This document shows, one piece after another, positions 31,104 through 42,056 of a DNA stretch of 64,000 nucleotides. The notes beneath the pieces were generated by a model. The model saw nothing but the letters and a program-made list of their open reading frames with translations, was not told the origin of the DNA and made no database searches. The position numbers and the translations under genes are program-made. Source of the DNA: Duganella fentianensis (GTDB lineage: Bacteria > Pseudomonadota > Gammaproteobacteria > Burkholderiales > Burkholderiaceae_D); NCBI RefSeq assembly GCF_009857835.1, contig NZ_WWCL01000002.1:682001-746000 (forward strand). The letters are read 5' to 3'. Position 1 is the first letter of the stretch; each line of letters starts with the position of its first letter.

Positions 31104-32591
31104 TTGGGTCAGCCGACAATACTGGTAGTCGATGATTTTGCCGTGATGCGCGATCTGGTGGTGCACCAGCTTAAGCTGCTGGGCATGACCGATGTGCATA
31201 CGGCCAGCAATGGCGAGGACGCCCTGAAGCTGCTGGCGGGGCGCAGCTTTTCGCTGGTGCTGTCCGACTGGTCCATGCCGGGCATGAGCGGGCTGGGTCT
31301 GCTCAAACAGGTGCGCAGCAACCCTGCGCTGGCGCGCCTGCCTTTCATACTGGTGACGGCAGAGATCCAGCGCGAGAAAGTGGCAGCGGCCATCGAGGCC
31401 AAGGTCAGCGACTTTCTGCTCAAGCCGTTCCGGCCGGATGAACTGGAACGGCGCATTCAGGCAGCGCTAGGCGGCCAGCGTCTGGCACCGCCGGTAGCTG
31501 CGGCACCGGCGCCGGCCGCTCCGGCGCAGCGCCAGACCGTGCTGGTGGTGGACGATACGCCGGCCAATCTGACGCTGGTGGGTGGCCTGCTGCGCGACGA
31601 TTATCAGGTCAAGCTGGCTGCACGCGGCGACAAGGCCTTGCAGCTGTGCGCCAGCAGTGCGCCCGATCTGGTGCTGCTGGACCTGATGATGCCGGAGATG
31701 GATGGCTTCGAAGTATGCCGCCGCCTCAAGGCTGATCCGGCTACCGCCCATATTCCCGTGATTTTCCTCACGGCTGTCAGTGATGCCAGCCGCACGGTGG
31801 AAGGGCTGGCTCTAGGCGCTGTCGATTACGTCAGCAAACCGATCGAACCGATGATCCTGAAGGCGCGCGTGGCCACGGCCTTGCGCACGGCGCGCGACCG
31901 CGAGAATCTGCGTGCGCAGTTCGATCTGGCGCTGGAGAATGCGCGTCTGCGCGAAGAGGTGGAACGCATCACCCGCCACGACCTGCATAATCCGCTGGCG
32001 GCGATTATCGGCATGAGCAGCGCCATGCTGCTGGAAGGGCCGCTGAACGAAACCCAGAACCGTCAGCTGGTGGCAATCGAACGCACGGCCAACGATATGC
32101 TGGACATGCTCAAGCTGTCGGCGCTGCTGCTGCGCATGGAGGCGGGCGACTATCGCCCCGAACCGCATCCGGTTGATCTGGCGGCGCTGCTGCAGCGGGT
32201 GGCCGACGAGAGTCGCGGCATCTGCGCGGGGCGGCATATCAGCATCGTGCTGGAACTGGGCGCAGCGCGCAGCGTGGCGGGCAACCAGCTGCTGCTGTAC
32301 TCCATGCTGCACAATCTGGTGCGCAATGCCACCGAGGCCAGTACGGCGGGCGATACGGTGCGTATCACGCTGGCTGCCGATGGCGAGATCCGTATCCATA
32401 ACCGCGCGGCCGTGCCGGAACCGATGCGGGAACGCTTTTTCGAAAAATATGCCACCTCCGGCAAGGAGAACGGCAGCGGTCTGGGGACGTATTCGGCGCG
32501 CCTGATTACCGAGGCCCACGGCGGCAGCATCGCCATGACCACCTCGGACGTGGACGGCACTACGCTGGCGATCGTACTGCCTGCAAAATGA
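31104..32591 (+). CDS. REC-REC-histidine kinase, soluble (TTG start)
   Basis: 495 residues, no membrane segment. Receiver 1 (about 4-122, Asp in L-S-D-W-S-M-P), a Pro/Ala linker, receiver 2 (about 145-265, Asp in L-L-D-L-M-M-P), a coiled stretch, a HisKA-like box with the His in T-R-H-D-L-H-N-P-L (near 291-297), and HATPase (N-L-V-R-N-A-T-E-A, G-S-G-L-G). It could take phosphate from the upstream hybrid kinase. Start is TTG at 31104, fixed by a strong GGGAGG five bases upstream; the ATG at 31084 is in another frame. The 3' end overlaps the convergent hydrolase gene by 32 bp. Confidence 0.9.
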   Translation: MGQPTILVVDDFAVMRDLVVHQLKLLGMTDVHTASNGEDALKLLAGRSFSLVLSDWSMPGMSGLGLLKQVRSNPALARLPFILVTAEIQREKVAAAIEAKVSDFLLKPFRPDELERRIQAALGGQRLAPPVAAAPAPAAPAQRQTVLVVDDTPANLTLVGGLLRDDYQVKLAARGDKALQLCASSAPDLVLLDLMMPEMDGFEVCRRLKADPATAHIPVIFLTAVSDASRTVEGLALGAVDYVSKPIEPMILKARVATALRTARDRENLRAQFDLALENARLREEVERITRHDLHNPLAAIIGMSSAMLLEGPLNETQNRQLVAIERTANDMLDMLKLSALLLRMEAGDYRPEPHPVDLAALLQRVADESRGICAGRHISIVLELGAARSVAGNQLLLYSMLHNLVRNATEASTAGDTVRITLAADGEIRIHNRAAVPEPMRERFFEKYATSGKENGSGLGTYSARLITEAHGGSIAMTTSDVDGTTLAIVLPAK

Positions 32592-33783
32592 ATTCGCGCA
32601 TGGCGGGCTGGCGGAAGAATTCCGTATGCCAGACTTCGCTCTGGCGCTTTTGCGGCGTGCCGAAGTCGAGCAGATGGTCGGCCGCCGGTACGGCTTCCGG
32701 CAGCAGCACGCTGTCGTAGGGGACGATCACATCGTTGTCGGCGGAGATCAGCAAATGATTGATCAGCGCGCCCGTCTGCTCCAGCGCCGAGCCGCCGTAG
32801 GCAAAATCGGCGCGGGCGTAGAAGACCTGTGCCGCTGCCAGCAGGCTGCTGCCGGTGGCTAGCTGGGCCTGTAGTGCCGACTGGCTGGCCAGTGCGGCGA
32901 TGCTGGGCCGTTGTAGGCCTTGATTCAGCACCAGCCTTGCCAGTGCGATCACCAGATCCAGCCCCAGCGCGCCGCTGATGGTGGCCAGCATGGCGGCGAT
33001 ATTCAGAAAACTCTGCACGTCGGCCGGCTGGGCCAGTGGCGTGCCCTGATTGGCTGCAGCCACGAAAATGGCCTTGCCCACGCTGGCGATGCGGCCCTGA
33101 CGGGCGCTGCGTACGGCGGCCAGCGTGCTGTCCTGCGTGGCCTCGGTCAGCAGGCTGCGCACCACCAGCCCGCCACGGCTGTGGCACAGCAGGTCGAGCT
33201 GCCATTGCCCGTCGGCTGGCAGCAGTTGCAGCAGATCGAGCGCATTCTGCTGCGGCGTCTTGGCGATGGTCCAGTGGTCATAGCCGTACACCTGGCCCTG
33301 ATAGTGTTCGACCAGTGTGGCCAGCGTGCCATCGCGCTCCAGTTCGCAGAATGCGCCTTCGCTGCTGCTGCAGATGCCATGTACCATCAGCAGCACTTTG
33401 CGGCCGCGCGCACCGGCCAGATCCTGCGCCGTGGCAGGCTGCTGCCAGCTGGCTCCCAGCTTGAGCAGGCGTTCCGGCTTGCTGTGGCTTTCCATGGTAT
33501 CTATCATGCCCTGCGTGATTTCTTCGCGCACGCGCAGGGCGGCATGCACCAGCCAGTCCATGGCGGAAGCGGGCGCGCTATCGAGCTGGGGCGCACGATG
33601 GCCGGGAAAGATGAACTGGATGCAGCCGGTATCCTTGTTGCGCACGATATTGAGGTTGCCATCAGCGATCTGGGCCGCGCTGAGCGGCATGCTGACGGCG
33701 GCCAGCGTCAGCGGCGGACGCACGATGTCGCGTGCCGCATCGTTCAGCGCGCGCTGCAGCTGCTCCTGCTTGGTAAGATTCAT
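32560..33783 (-). CDS. Alpha/beta-hydrolase, lipase/esterase-like
   Basis: 407 residues without a signal peptide. An uncharacterised N-terminal region (about 1-130) is followed by a hydrolase core: V-L-L-M-V-H-G-I-C-S-S (oxyanion region), nucleophile Ser in L-L-C-H-S-R-G-G-L-V, later Asp in S-A-D-N-D-V-I-V-P and a C-terminal His region (V-W-H-T-E-F-F). Substrate unknown. GGGAG six bases before the ATG supports the start. It converges on the REC-REC-kinase gene with a 32-bp antisense overlap. Confidence 0.82.
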   Translation of the reverse strand: MNLTKQEQLQRALNDAARDIVRPPLTLAAVSMPLSAAQIADGNLNIVRNKDTGCIQFIFPGHRAPQLDSAPASAMDWLVHAALRVREEITQGMIDTMESHSKPERLLKLGASWQQPATAQDLAGARGRKVLLMVHGICSSSEGAFCELERDGTLATLVEHYQGQVYGYDHWTIAKTPQQNALDLLQLLPADGQWQLDLLCHSRGGLVVRSLLTEATQDSTLAAVRSARQGRIASVGKAIFVAAANQGTPLAQPADVQSFLNIAAMLATISGALGLDLVIALARLVLNQGLQRPSIAALASQSALQAQLATGSSLLAAAQVFYARADFAYGGSALEQTGALINHLLISADNDVIVPYDSVLLPEAVPAADHLLDFGTPQKRQSEVWHTEFFRQPAMREFILQAVRSPA

Positions 33784-33826
33784 GGCGCTCTCCCGCGCTG
33801 CGGTGGTAGCGCCAGTCTAAGCGTTT

Positions 33827-34348
33827 TTAAGGACTTGCTGCGCCGGATTGCATCAATATCGCCTGTACCAGCTGCTCGGTGCTGTGGCGGATGTCCAGCA
33901 CCAGTCCGGCCTCGTCCGCTTCCAGCGGCTGCAGGGCGGCCAGCTGGCTGGCTAGCAGGCTGGGCGGCATGAAATGGGCGTTGCGGCCGGCCATGCGCTG
34001 GGCCAGCAGTGCCGCTTCGCCATGCAGGTGGGCAAAGCGTAGCGCAGGATCGGCCTGACGCAGGCGGTCGCGGTAAGCGCGCTTGAGTGCCGAGCAGGAC
34101 AGCACGTAGCCGCCGTGCTGCTGGCGAACACGGCGGATTTCGTCGCCCAGTGCCTCCAGCCAGTCGGCACGGTCGGCGTCGCTGAGGGCGATGCCGGAAC
34201 TCATGCGGGCGATATTGGCCGGCGAATGGAAGGCGTCGCCTTCGATGAAAGGGCATTGCAGCGCTTGCGCCAGTTGCTGGCCGACGGACGACTTGCCGCT
34301 GCCACTGACGCCCATGACTACCCAGCTGCTGGCGACAGACTGGTTCAT
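33827..34348 (-). CDS. gntK: Gluconokinase
   Basis: 173-residue GntK/IdnK-type kinase that makes 6-phosphogluconate. P-loop G-V-S-G-S-G-K-S-S-V-G at residue 14, E-G-D-A-F-H-S-P-A-N substrate segment, and C-S-A-L-K-R-A-Y-R-D-R-L-R. The start ATG overlaps the stop of the upstream LacI-type regulator gene (ATGA), so regulator and kinase are cotranscribed. No gluconate permease is nearby. Confidence 0.93.
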   Translation of the reverse strand: MNQSVASSWVVMGVSGSGKSSVGQQLAQALQCPFIEGDAFHSPANIARMSSGIALSDADRADWLEALGDEIRRVRQQHGGYVLSCSALKRAYRDRLRQADPALRFAHLHGEAALLAQRMAGRNAHFMPPSLLASQLAALQPLEADEAGLVLDIRHSTEQLVQAILMQSGAASP

Positions 34349-35373
34349 GCGCTCTCGCGCGCCATCAGCGTGAAGCCGAGGTCGATGTGACGGGCCGGCG
34401 GCGTTTCGCCTTTGATGAGCGAGCGCAGCAAGGTTGCCGCTTCGAAGCCGATGCGGTAGCGTGGCGTGCTGATGGTGGTCAGGGTGGGGTTCATCCACGC
34501 CGAGGCGGGCAGGTCGTTGAAGCCGCAGATGGCCAGCTGGTCGGGGATGCTCAGGTGACGCCGCTGGGCCTGGAACACGGCACCCTGGGCCAGATCGTCG
34601 TTGCAGCAGAAGATGGCGTCGCAATCGGGCGATTGTTCCAGCATGCGGTCCAGCAGGGCCGCACCTAGGGCGATGGTGGAGGGCTGCGCTACCATCACTT
34701 CCAGTTCCGGCGCGGCCAGTCCCGCCTCCTGCATGGCCTGACGGTAGCCGTCGGCCCGGCGCAGCGTGCGCTCGTCCAGCTGGGCGCCCATGAAACCGAT
34801 GCGGCGGTAGCCACGGCTGATCAGGTAGCGCGTCATGGTCTGGCCGGCGGCAAACTGGGAGAAGCCGACCGATGGCTGTTCGCTGGCACCGGCCAGATCC
34901 ATCATGGAAACCAGCGGCATTGGGCTGCCTGCCAGCAGCTGCTGCACGCGCGGGCAAGGGCTCAGGCCCGTCAGCAGCATGCCATCGGGGGCCGATTGCA
35001 GATAGGTGGCGATCAGCTTCTCTTCTTCGCGTTCGGAATAGCGGGTGTTGCCGATCAGGATCTGGTAATCGTCGCCTTCCAGTGCGTCTTCGATGCCGGC
35101 CAGCACTTCGGTGAACACGGCGTTCGACAGCGACGGCACCAGTACCGCGATGACTTTGGACTGGGACGAGGCGAGGGCGCGGGCGGCGCGGTTGGGCACA
35201 TAACCGAGTTCGGCGACGGATTGCAGTACACGGTCGCGCAGGGGCTGCGAAACCAGGCCGGGCTGGGTCAGCGCACGGGAGGCCGTCATGGTGGCAACCC
35301 CGGCGTGCCGTGCAACCATGGCCAAGGTGATACGTCCGCTGGCGCGGCCCTTGTTAAAGCTAGGCTTGAGCAT
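34345..35373 (-). CDS. LacI-family regulator, probable gluconate regulator
   Basis: 342 residues. N-terminal LacI helix-turn-helix (I-T-L-A-M-V-A-R-H-A-G-V-A-T-M-T-A-S-R-A) followed by hinge (Y-V-P-N-R-A-A-R-A-L-A) and a periplasmic-binding-like effector domain (about 65-342). Coupling to gntK argues for a GntR-like repressor responding to gluconate or phosphogluconate. Start at 35373 gives the usual family N-terminus; the frame opens to 35430. An imperfect palindrome GTATC-N7-GATAC at 35393-35409 just upstream could be its own operator. Confidence 0.9.
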   Translation of the reverse strand: MLKPSFNKGRASGRITLAMVARHAGVATMTASRALTQPGLVSQPLRDRVLQSVAELGYVPNRAARALASSQSKVIAVLVPSLSNAVFTEVLAGIEDALEGDDYQILIGNTRYSEREEEKLIATYLQSAPDGMLLTGLSPCPRVQQLLAGSPMPLVSMMDLAGASEQPSVGFSQFAAGQTMTRYLISRGYRRIGFMGAQLDERTLRRADGYRQAMQEAGLAAPELEVMVAQPSTIALGAALLDRMLEQSPDCDAIFCCNDDLAQGAVFQAQRRHLSIPDQLAICGFNDLPASAWMNPTLTTISTPRYRIGFEAATLLRSLIKGETPPARHIDLGFTLMARESA

Positions 35374-35436
35374 GTCAGGTTGCGAAGAAAAAGTATCGCG
35401 ACATGATACGGCAGCTTGCCCCATTTGCAACAGGGG

Positions 35437-35955
35437 CTATTTGCAATTGGCCAACACTTTACGGTTGTTTTTTTCCTGTTCGACCCGCTCCGCGTCTGTC
35501 ATGAAGGAACGTTCGCCGTTTTTATCGTAAGTTGCGATGCGGATGCCGTCGTTCAGCGCTTGTTGATTCTTTCTGGCAATTTCACAGTTGGCGGCGATGG
35601 CGGCCCGCTGGCGTGCTTCGTCAGCCGCCTTGCCGGCCGCCTGCCGGGCTTCCGTCTGGCGCCGGTTGAATTCGGCATTGCGCTCGGCCAGCGTGGGCGT
35701 GCTGGCCTGCGCCGGAGCCGCTTCCTCGGCCGGGGCAGCGTCGGGATTGAAGCTGGTTTTGCCCGGTGCCTTGAGGATGCGCTTGTCCGGTATATTCGGT
35801 GGTGGCGGCCGGTCCGAGAGCTGCTTGACGCCTTTTTCGTCCAGCCACATGTACTGAGCAGATGCCGGCAATGCGCCCCCGAGCAGACACAGGCCGCCCA
35901 GTACTGCAAGCGCTTGATGGCGCCATGGGATGGAGGTTTGGATCATTATTTTCAT
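35437..35955 (-). CDS. DUF4124 periplasmic protein
   Basis: 172 residues. Signal peptide to about residue 33 (ending L-P-A-S-A-Q), then the short DUF4124 motif (Y-M-W-L-D-E-K-G-V-K-Q-L-S-D-R-P-P-P) and a long Ala/Arg/Glu-rich helical tail with two Cys (A-N-C-E and the C-terminal A-N-C-K). Function unknown; the domain is common in secreted proteins of beta- and gammaproteobacteria. It is 7 bp downstream of the SRAP gene. Confidence 0.88.
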   Translation of the reverse strand: MKIMIQTSIPWRHQALAVLGGLCLLGGALPASAQYMWLDEKGVKQLSDRPPPPNIPDKRILKAPGKTSFNPDAAPAEEAAPAQASTPTLAERNAEFNRRQTEARQAAGKAADEARQRAAIAANCEIARKNQQALNDGIRIATYDKNGERSFMTDAERVEQEKNNRKVLANCK

Positions 35956-35962
35956 GGTGATG

Positions 35963-36670
35963 TCAGAAATCCAGCGTTAGATTGCCTTGTTTGTCAGCGG
36001 CTTGCTGCGTCGGTGCGGTCTTGGCCCGCGTTGCCAGCGGTTCCGGCCATGCGCGTAGCTGATCAGCCGGATAGGGCTGCACGAAGCTGCGCGCGTACTC
36101 GGGATTGCGGCAGTCCAGCCATTCGTCCCATTCTGCCTGCGGGATCAATATGAGTGCCCGTTTTTCCTCGCCGGGACGGTGGAAGCGGCGCATCAGCGGG
36201 TGATCATCGGCGTTCATGGTCAGCTGAGTGAAGGAATGCTGCAGGCCGGCTTCTGTTTGCCAGGCGCGCCACAGGCCGGCAGCCGCCAGCAGGCCGCCAT
36301 CGGCCGCGCCTATGCCCCAGCGCACGGCTTTGCCCGATTCATAGTTGGGCTCGTAAAAGGCCGTCATGGGCACCAGACAAAGCTGGCTATGCTGCCATGC
36401 GGCAGAGAACGAGCGCAACTGGCCCACCGTTTCGATGCGGGCATTCATGGTGTCGAAGGGCCGCACGCCGGCCGGAATGCGCTCACGCGGCACCATGCCG
36501 TAGCTGGCCAGCAGGCCTTCATGCTGCCCGCCGGCGCCGCGCCGGACGATGGGGGCAGGGTAGTCCTTCCATGTTTCACCACGCCAGAACCCGCTGTCAT
36601 GCAAGTCGATCACTACGCCCATGACGGCTTCCAGCAGGGCAGGATCGGGCGGTCGGAAATTCACGCACAT
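35963..36670 (-). CDS. SOS response-associated peptidase (SRAP/YedK/HMCES family)
   Basis: 235 residues. Cys2 directly after the initiator Met is the residue that links to abasic sites in single-stranded DNA; Asn in T-M-N-A-R-I-E-T, Glu in A-F-Y-E-P-N and a His in M-R-R-F-H complete the SRAP active site. Homologues shield abasic sites at replication forks by a DNA-protein crosslink. The gene is divergent from guaB with 121 bp between them. Confidence 0.92.
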   Translation of the reverse strand: MCVNFRPPDPALLEAVMGVVIDLHDSGFWRGETWKDYPAPIVRRGAGGQHEGLLASYGMVPRERIPAGVRPFDTMNARIETVGQLRSFSAAWQHSQLCLVPMTAFYEPNYESGKAVRWGIGAADGGLLAAAGLWRAWQTEAGLQHSFTQLTMNADDHPLMRRFHRPGEEKRALILIPQAEWDEWLDCRNPEYARSFVQPYPADQLRAWPEPLATRAKTAPTQQAADKQGNLTLDF

Positions 36671-36736
36671 ACGGCTTACCTTATACGGTGAAGAAGGCTA
36701 ATGATAGCGCTTTCGCAGCAAGGTGCGAGGAAGTTG

Positions 36737-38264
<1,528 letters not shown>

Positions 38265-38273
38265 GCTCCTTGC

Positions 38274-38301
38274 AACGCCGGCCGTGTGGCCGGCGTTTTT
38301 C
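38274..38301 (+). terminator. Terminator between guaB and guaA
   Basis: Perfect 10-bp stem AACGCCGGCC / GGCCGGCGTT with a GTGT loop and T run. It lies ten bases after the guaB stop, so guaA is expressed by read-through or its own promoter; the 27 bp left before guaA leave little room for one. Confidence 0.85.
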
Positions 38302-38328
38302 TATTGTTGACCTCTTCTGCACATATCC

Positions 38329-39939
38329 ATGCACTCTAAAATCCTCATTCTCGATTTCGGCTCCCAGGTAACCCAGCTGATCGCACGCCGCGTGCGCGAT
38401 GCCGGCGTGTTCTCGGAAGTCTACCCCTACGACGTTAGCGACGAATTCGTCCGCAACTATGGCGCCGCCGGTGTGATCCTGTCGGGCAGCCACAGCTCCA
38501 CGCTGGAAGGCGACGCGCCACGCGCGCCGGACGCCGTGTTCGAACTGGGCGTGCCAGTGCTGGGTATCTGCTACGGCATGCAGACCATGGCAGCCCAGCT
38601 GGGCGGCAAAGTGGAAAACGGCAAGGTACGCGAGTTCGGCTACGCCGAAGTGCGCGCGCGCAGCCACACCAAGCTGCTGGACGGCATCAACGACTTCGTC
38701 ACCGACGAAGGCCACGGCATGCTGAAAGTCTGGATGAGCCACGGCGACAAAGTGCTGGAAATGCCACCGGGTTTCGTATTGATGGGGAATACCCCGAGCT
38801 GTCCGATTGCCGCGATGGCGAACGAAGAGAAGCGCTTCTACGGCGTGCAGTGGCACCCGGAAGTCACCCACACGGTGCAGGGCAAGGCCATGCTGGGCCG
38901 CTTTGTACACGAAATCTGCGGCTGCAAATCGGACTGGAACATGCCTGATTACATCAGCGAAGCGGTCGAGAAAATCCGCGCGCAAGTGGGCAAGGATGAA
39001 GTGATCCTGGGTCTGTCGGGCGGCGTGGATTCGTCCGTTGCTGCCGCGCTGATCCACCGCGCCATCGGCGATCAGCTGACCTGCGTCTTCGTCGATCATG
39101 GCCTGCTGCGCCTCGACGAAGGCAAGATGGTGATGGATATGTTCTCCAAAAACCTCGGCGTGAAAGTGATCCGCGTCGATGCCGAAGCCCAGTTCATGGG
39201 CCATCTGGCCGGTGTGGCTGATCCCGAGCAGAAGCGCAAGATCATCGGCCGCGAGTTCGTCGAAGTGTTCAATGCCGAATCGGGCAAGCTGACCAGCGCC
39301 AAATGGCTGGCTCAGGGTACCATCTATCCGGACGTAATCGAGTCCGCAGGCAAGGGCAAAAAAGGCCAGACCATCAAGAGCCACCACAACGTGGGCGGCC
39401 TGCCCGAGCACATGAAGCTGCAGCTGCTGGAACCGCTGCGCGAACTGTTCAAGGATGAAGTGCGCAAGCTCGGTGTGGCGCTGGGTCTGCCGCATGACAT
39501 GGTGTACCGTCATCCATTCCCTGGCCCTGGCCTCGGTGTGCGTATCCTTGGCGAAGTGAAGAAGGAATATGCCGACCTGCTGCGTCAGGCCGATGCCATC
39601 TTCATCGAAGAGCTGCGCAATACGCCGTACGAAGCCGTAGTAGTGCCGGGCTTCGATCAGGACAGCGTACCAGCCAACTGGTACGAAGCCACCAGCCAGG
39701 CATTCGCCGTGTTCCTGCCGGTGAAATCGGTAGGCGTGATGGGCGACGGCCGTACCTATGAATACGTGGTGGCGCTGCGTGCGGTACAGACGCAGGACTT
39801 CATGACGGCACACTGGGCGCACCTGCCGCACGCGCTGCTGGGCAAGGTATCGAACCGCATCATCAACGAAGTACGCGGCATCAACCGTGTGGTCTACGAT
39901 ATCAGTGGCAAACCGCCAGCGACCATCGAGTGGGAATGA
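38329..39939 (+). CDS. guaA: GMP synthase (glutamine-hydrolysing)
   Basis: 536 residues. N-terminal class I glutamine amidotransferase with Cys in L-G-I-C-Y-G-M-Q and His/Glu in W-H-P-E-V-T-H; ATP-pyrophosphatase domain with P-loop L-S-G-G-V-D-S-S-V near residue 228; C-terminal dimerisation domain ending P-P-A-T-I-E-W-E. It converts XMP to GMP using ATP and glutamine. Confidence 0.98.
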   Translation: MHSKILILDFGSQVTQLIARRVRDAGVFSEVYPYDVSDEFVRNYGAAGVILSGSHSSTLEGDAPRAPDAVFELGVPVLGICYGMQTMAAQLGGKVENGKVREFGYAEVRARSHTKLLDGINDFVTDEGHGMLKVWMSHGDKVLEMPPGFVLMGNTPSCPIAAMANEEKRFYGVQWHPEVTHTVQGKAMLGRFVHEICGCKSDWNMPDYISEAVEKIRAQVGKDEVILGLSGGVDSSVAAALIHRAIGDQLTCVFVDHGLLRLDEGKMVMDMFSKNLGVKVIRVDAEAQFMGHLAGVADPEQKRKIIGREFVEVFNAESGKLTSAKWLAQGTIYPDVIESAGKGKKGQTIKSHHNVGGLPEHMKLQLLEPLRELFKDEVRKLGVALGLPHDMVYRHPFPGPGLGVRILGEVKKEYADLLRQADAIFIEELRNTPYEAVVVPGFDQDSVPANWYEATSQAFAVFLPVKSVGVMGDGRTYEYVVALRAVQTQDFMTAHWAHLPHALLGKVSNRIINEVRGINRVVYDISGKPPATIEWE

Positions 39940-39978
39940 GGTTGTTTTCTAATGCCTTGATTGTGTAGGGCTAGTCGC

Positions 39979-40019
39979 ATGCCATTGATGATCTTCACTG
40001 CATCGTCAATGGCATTTTT
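39979..40019. terminator. Terminator between guaA and M56 gene
   Basis: ATGCCATTGATGA and TCGTCAATGGCAT form a 13-bp stem with one G-T wobble, an 11-nt loop and TTTTT after it. It ends guaA and marks the left edge of the accessory block at 40-45.7 kb. The remaining 100 bp to 40119 show nothing I can name. Confidence 0.8.
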
Positions 40020-40119
40020 CATGGCACGGCGCAAATGCCCGTGCGAGCCAGAAGCCTATGCCATTTTCGCGGCAAAGCTGATGCCATGGTGGCGCGCGAA
40101 CTGTGAATAGTTGCGCATG

Positions 40120-41646
40120 CTATCGAAGCTCTCGCAGCGCCCATTCCGCTTCGGCGACCACCTGTGGATGCGTATCGCTTAGTGTGTTTTCCAGGGCCGA
40201 GATACTTGATTTCTCCCCTAAGTCCCCCAGCGCGTGCGCCGCACGGGCGCGTACGCTGGAACTCTCATCCTTGAGCATGGCCAGCATCGGTAATCGCCAG
40301 CGACTCTCTGCGAAATCACCCAGCGCGGCCACCGCTTCGCCACGTACAGCGGCATCGTGGTCGACCAAGGCTGCAGCCACGGCAGGAATTGTTTCCGGGA
40401 ATCGAAGTTCACTTAGCCCCCATACCGCGAGCCGCCGAACTACCGGATCAGCGTCCCGCATTGCCAGCAAGAGTGCCGGGATAGCGGCTCTCTGTCGAAA
40501 CGAAACACCACCTTCTGCATGCCGCTGAGCGAAATCGCGCGCGCGCATTGCTTTCGCAAGCTGGCTGAAATTGGGATTGCCCAGCTCTTCGAGAAGTTGT
40601 TCGGCTTGCTTATCCCCTGCACGTGGTGCAGCAAACATAGTGTCCGGCCAGACTACATGTTCGCCACGGACCACAAGGCTGCCAAGCACTGTGATGATCA
40701 GTGCTGTCAGGCATGATCCAAGGATCCATTGCCCGGTGCTCACGCGCTCACGGTCACGATCTGTTTCAAGCAACGCAACTATCCGGTCAACAAATGGTTT
40801 GCCGCTACCGGCGAGACTATTGGCCGCTTTGCTCGCGCCAAACGCCCGTTGCGAAACAGACACCAAAGTCTCTGCATACGTCGATGGGGTAACGCCCGCT
40901 GCGAGTGTGGCATCGTCGGCGGCGCATTCCGTTTCATACGCTAGTTTCTTCAGCAGCAGGTGCATCAGCGGATGCCACCAGTACAGGGCGACGAGTAATT
41001 TGGCGCCTATCATGCCGGGCCAGTCGTGATGGGCAATATGGCCGAGCTCATGGGCAAGGATGGTTTCAGGCTGCGTGCCCAACAGACTTCTTCGATCAAG
41101 CAGGACGATTGGCCGCACCAGCCCCCAGCTGATTGGCGCGTTAATCTTGTCACTAAGGTGTAGCGCAATATCCCTGGTGATGCCGAATTGTCCGCGCAGG
41201 CGGGCCAGTTCGGTGCGCCATTTTTCCGATTCAACCGGGATAGATTTGCGCGACAGGATACTTAGCCTGAGCAAACCCAGGAATAGCGGTGCCAGGAAGA
41301 GCGAGACACCGGCGATGTAGACGGCAATGAGGTAGCGGCCGAGGTCAGCGGCACGGTCAACCATGGCTTGGGCCGTATCCTGATTGGGAACGACGGCCAG
41401 CCATTCTAGCCTTGGCAATTCAAGTGGCGGATCGAGCAAGGCCGTCCAGGCATGTGGCAAACGCAGCGCTGGGGTTGGCAGTTGCGTCCAGAGCAAGGGC
41501 GTCAAAAGGAGCGCGACCATACCGCAACGCGCAGCAAAGACACGTTGCGCGGCGGATGCCTTGGCCAGGTAATGCAAGGCCACAAACACCAGAAGGACAG
41601 TCACGCTATGCTTTAGCAGCAGAGTGACCAGATCAAGTCCCGCCAC
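40120..41646 (-). CDS. M56 (BlaR1-like) membrane metalloprotease with HEAT repeats
   Basis: 508 residues. Membrane helices near 10-28, 38-55 and 104-130 precede the peptidase, with H-E-L-G-H at 199-203 and E-C-A-A-D at 240-244 as third ligand region; a further helix is at about 306-325. After it, where BlaR1 has its beta-lactam sensor, there are tandem HEAT repeats (about 385-508: R-R-L-A-V-W-G-L, V-R-G-E-A-V-A-A-L-G, V-R-A-R-A-A-H-A-L-G-D-L-G). By topology these should be periplasmic. It probably cleaves the BlaI-type repressor encoded upstream on a signal other than beta-lactam. GTG start overlaps the BlaI stop by one base. Confidence 0.9.
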   Translation of the reverse strand: MAGLDLVTLLLKHSVTVLLVFVALHYLAKASAAQRVFAARCGMVALLLTPLLWTQLPTPALRLPHAWTALLDPPLELPRLEWLAVVPNQDTAQAMVDRAADLGRYLIAVYIAGVSLFLAPLFLGLLRLSILSRKSIPVESEKWRTELARLRGQFGITRDIALHLSDKINAPISWGLVRPIVLLDRRSLLGTQPETILAHELGHIAHHDWPGMIGAKLLVALYWWHPLMHLLLKKLAYETECAADDATLAAGVTPSTYAETLVSVSQRAFGASKAANSLAGSGKPFVDRIVALLETDRDRERVSTGQWILGSCLTALIITVLGSLVVRGEHVVWPDTMFAAPRAGDKQAEQLLEELGNPNFSQLAKAMRARDFAQRHAEGGVSFRQRAAIPALLLAMRDADPVVRRLAVWGLSELRFPETIPAVAAALVDHDAAVRGEAVAALGDFAESRWRLPMLAMLKDESSSVRARAAHALGDLGEKSSISALENTLSDTHPQVVAEAEWALRELR

Positions 41647-42056
41647 TAGCGCCCCTCTTTACGGGCTTTGGCTATCATTGCCTCAAGAGCGTCGAGGTCA
41701 GCCTTGCTCAGGTCTTCGGCCAAACCGAGCAGCGCTGTTGCAGCGCTGGCGGTCGAATTGTCGAAAAATGTCCCGACCAGCTTTTTCAACGCGGAATTGC
41801 GCACTACCTGCTTAGGCGTTACGGCGCTATATAAATAGCGCTGGCCTTCGGTACGATGCCGCAGAATGCCTTTTTCCTCCAGCCGTGCCAGCATTGCACG
41901 GATGGCGGAATTGGTCAGTTCGACCTCCAGTTTTTCCTGAATCTGCGTGGCCGTAGCTTCCTGTAGAAAATATATCGCTTCGACGACCTGACGCTCCCTC
42001 AGCGGAAGATCCTCCAGTGTCAGGTGTGGCTGGTCGTCCGATTTTTTCATGTTCAT
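41646..42056 (-). CDS. BlaI/MecI/CopY-family repressor
   Basis: 136 residues: N-terminal winged helix (L-P-L-R-E-R-Q-V-V-E-A-I-Y-F-L, recognition region T-N-S-A-I-R-A-M-L-A-R-L-E-E-K-G-I-L) and a C-terminal dimerisation region with a probable protease-sensitive stretch (L-V-G-T-F-F-D-N-S). It represses its own operon until cut by the M56 partner. It overlaps the hydrolase gene by four bases and the M56 gene by one, so all three are translationally coupled. Confidence 0.93.
   Translation of the reverse strand: MNMKKSDDQPHLTLEDLPLRERQVVEAIYFLQEATATQIQEKLEVELTNSAIRAMLARLEEKGILRHRTEGQRYLYSAVTPKQVVRNSALKKLVGTFFDNSTASAATALLGLAEDLSKADLDALEAMIAKARKEGR

Noticed and set aside
33827..34957. A 376-codon frame that could suggest a fusion protein upstream of gluconokinase
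   Set aside because: The N-terminal 200 codons are out-of-frame LacI-gene sequence; the kinase has a proper ATG at 34348 coupled to the regulator stop.
35393..35409. GTATC-N7-GATAC palindrome upstream of the LacI-type gene
   Set aside because: Arms are only 5 bp and lack the central CG typical of LacI operators; mentioned with the gene but not listed separately.
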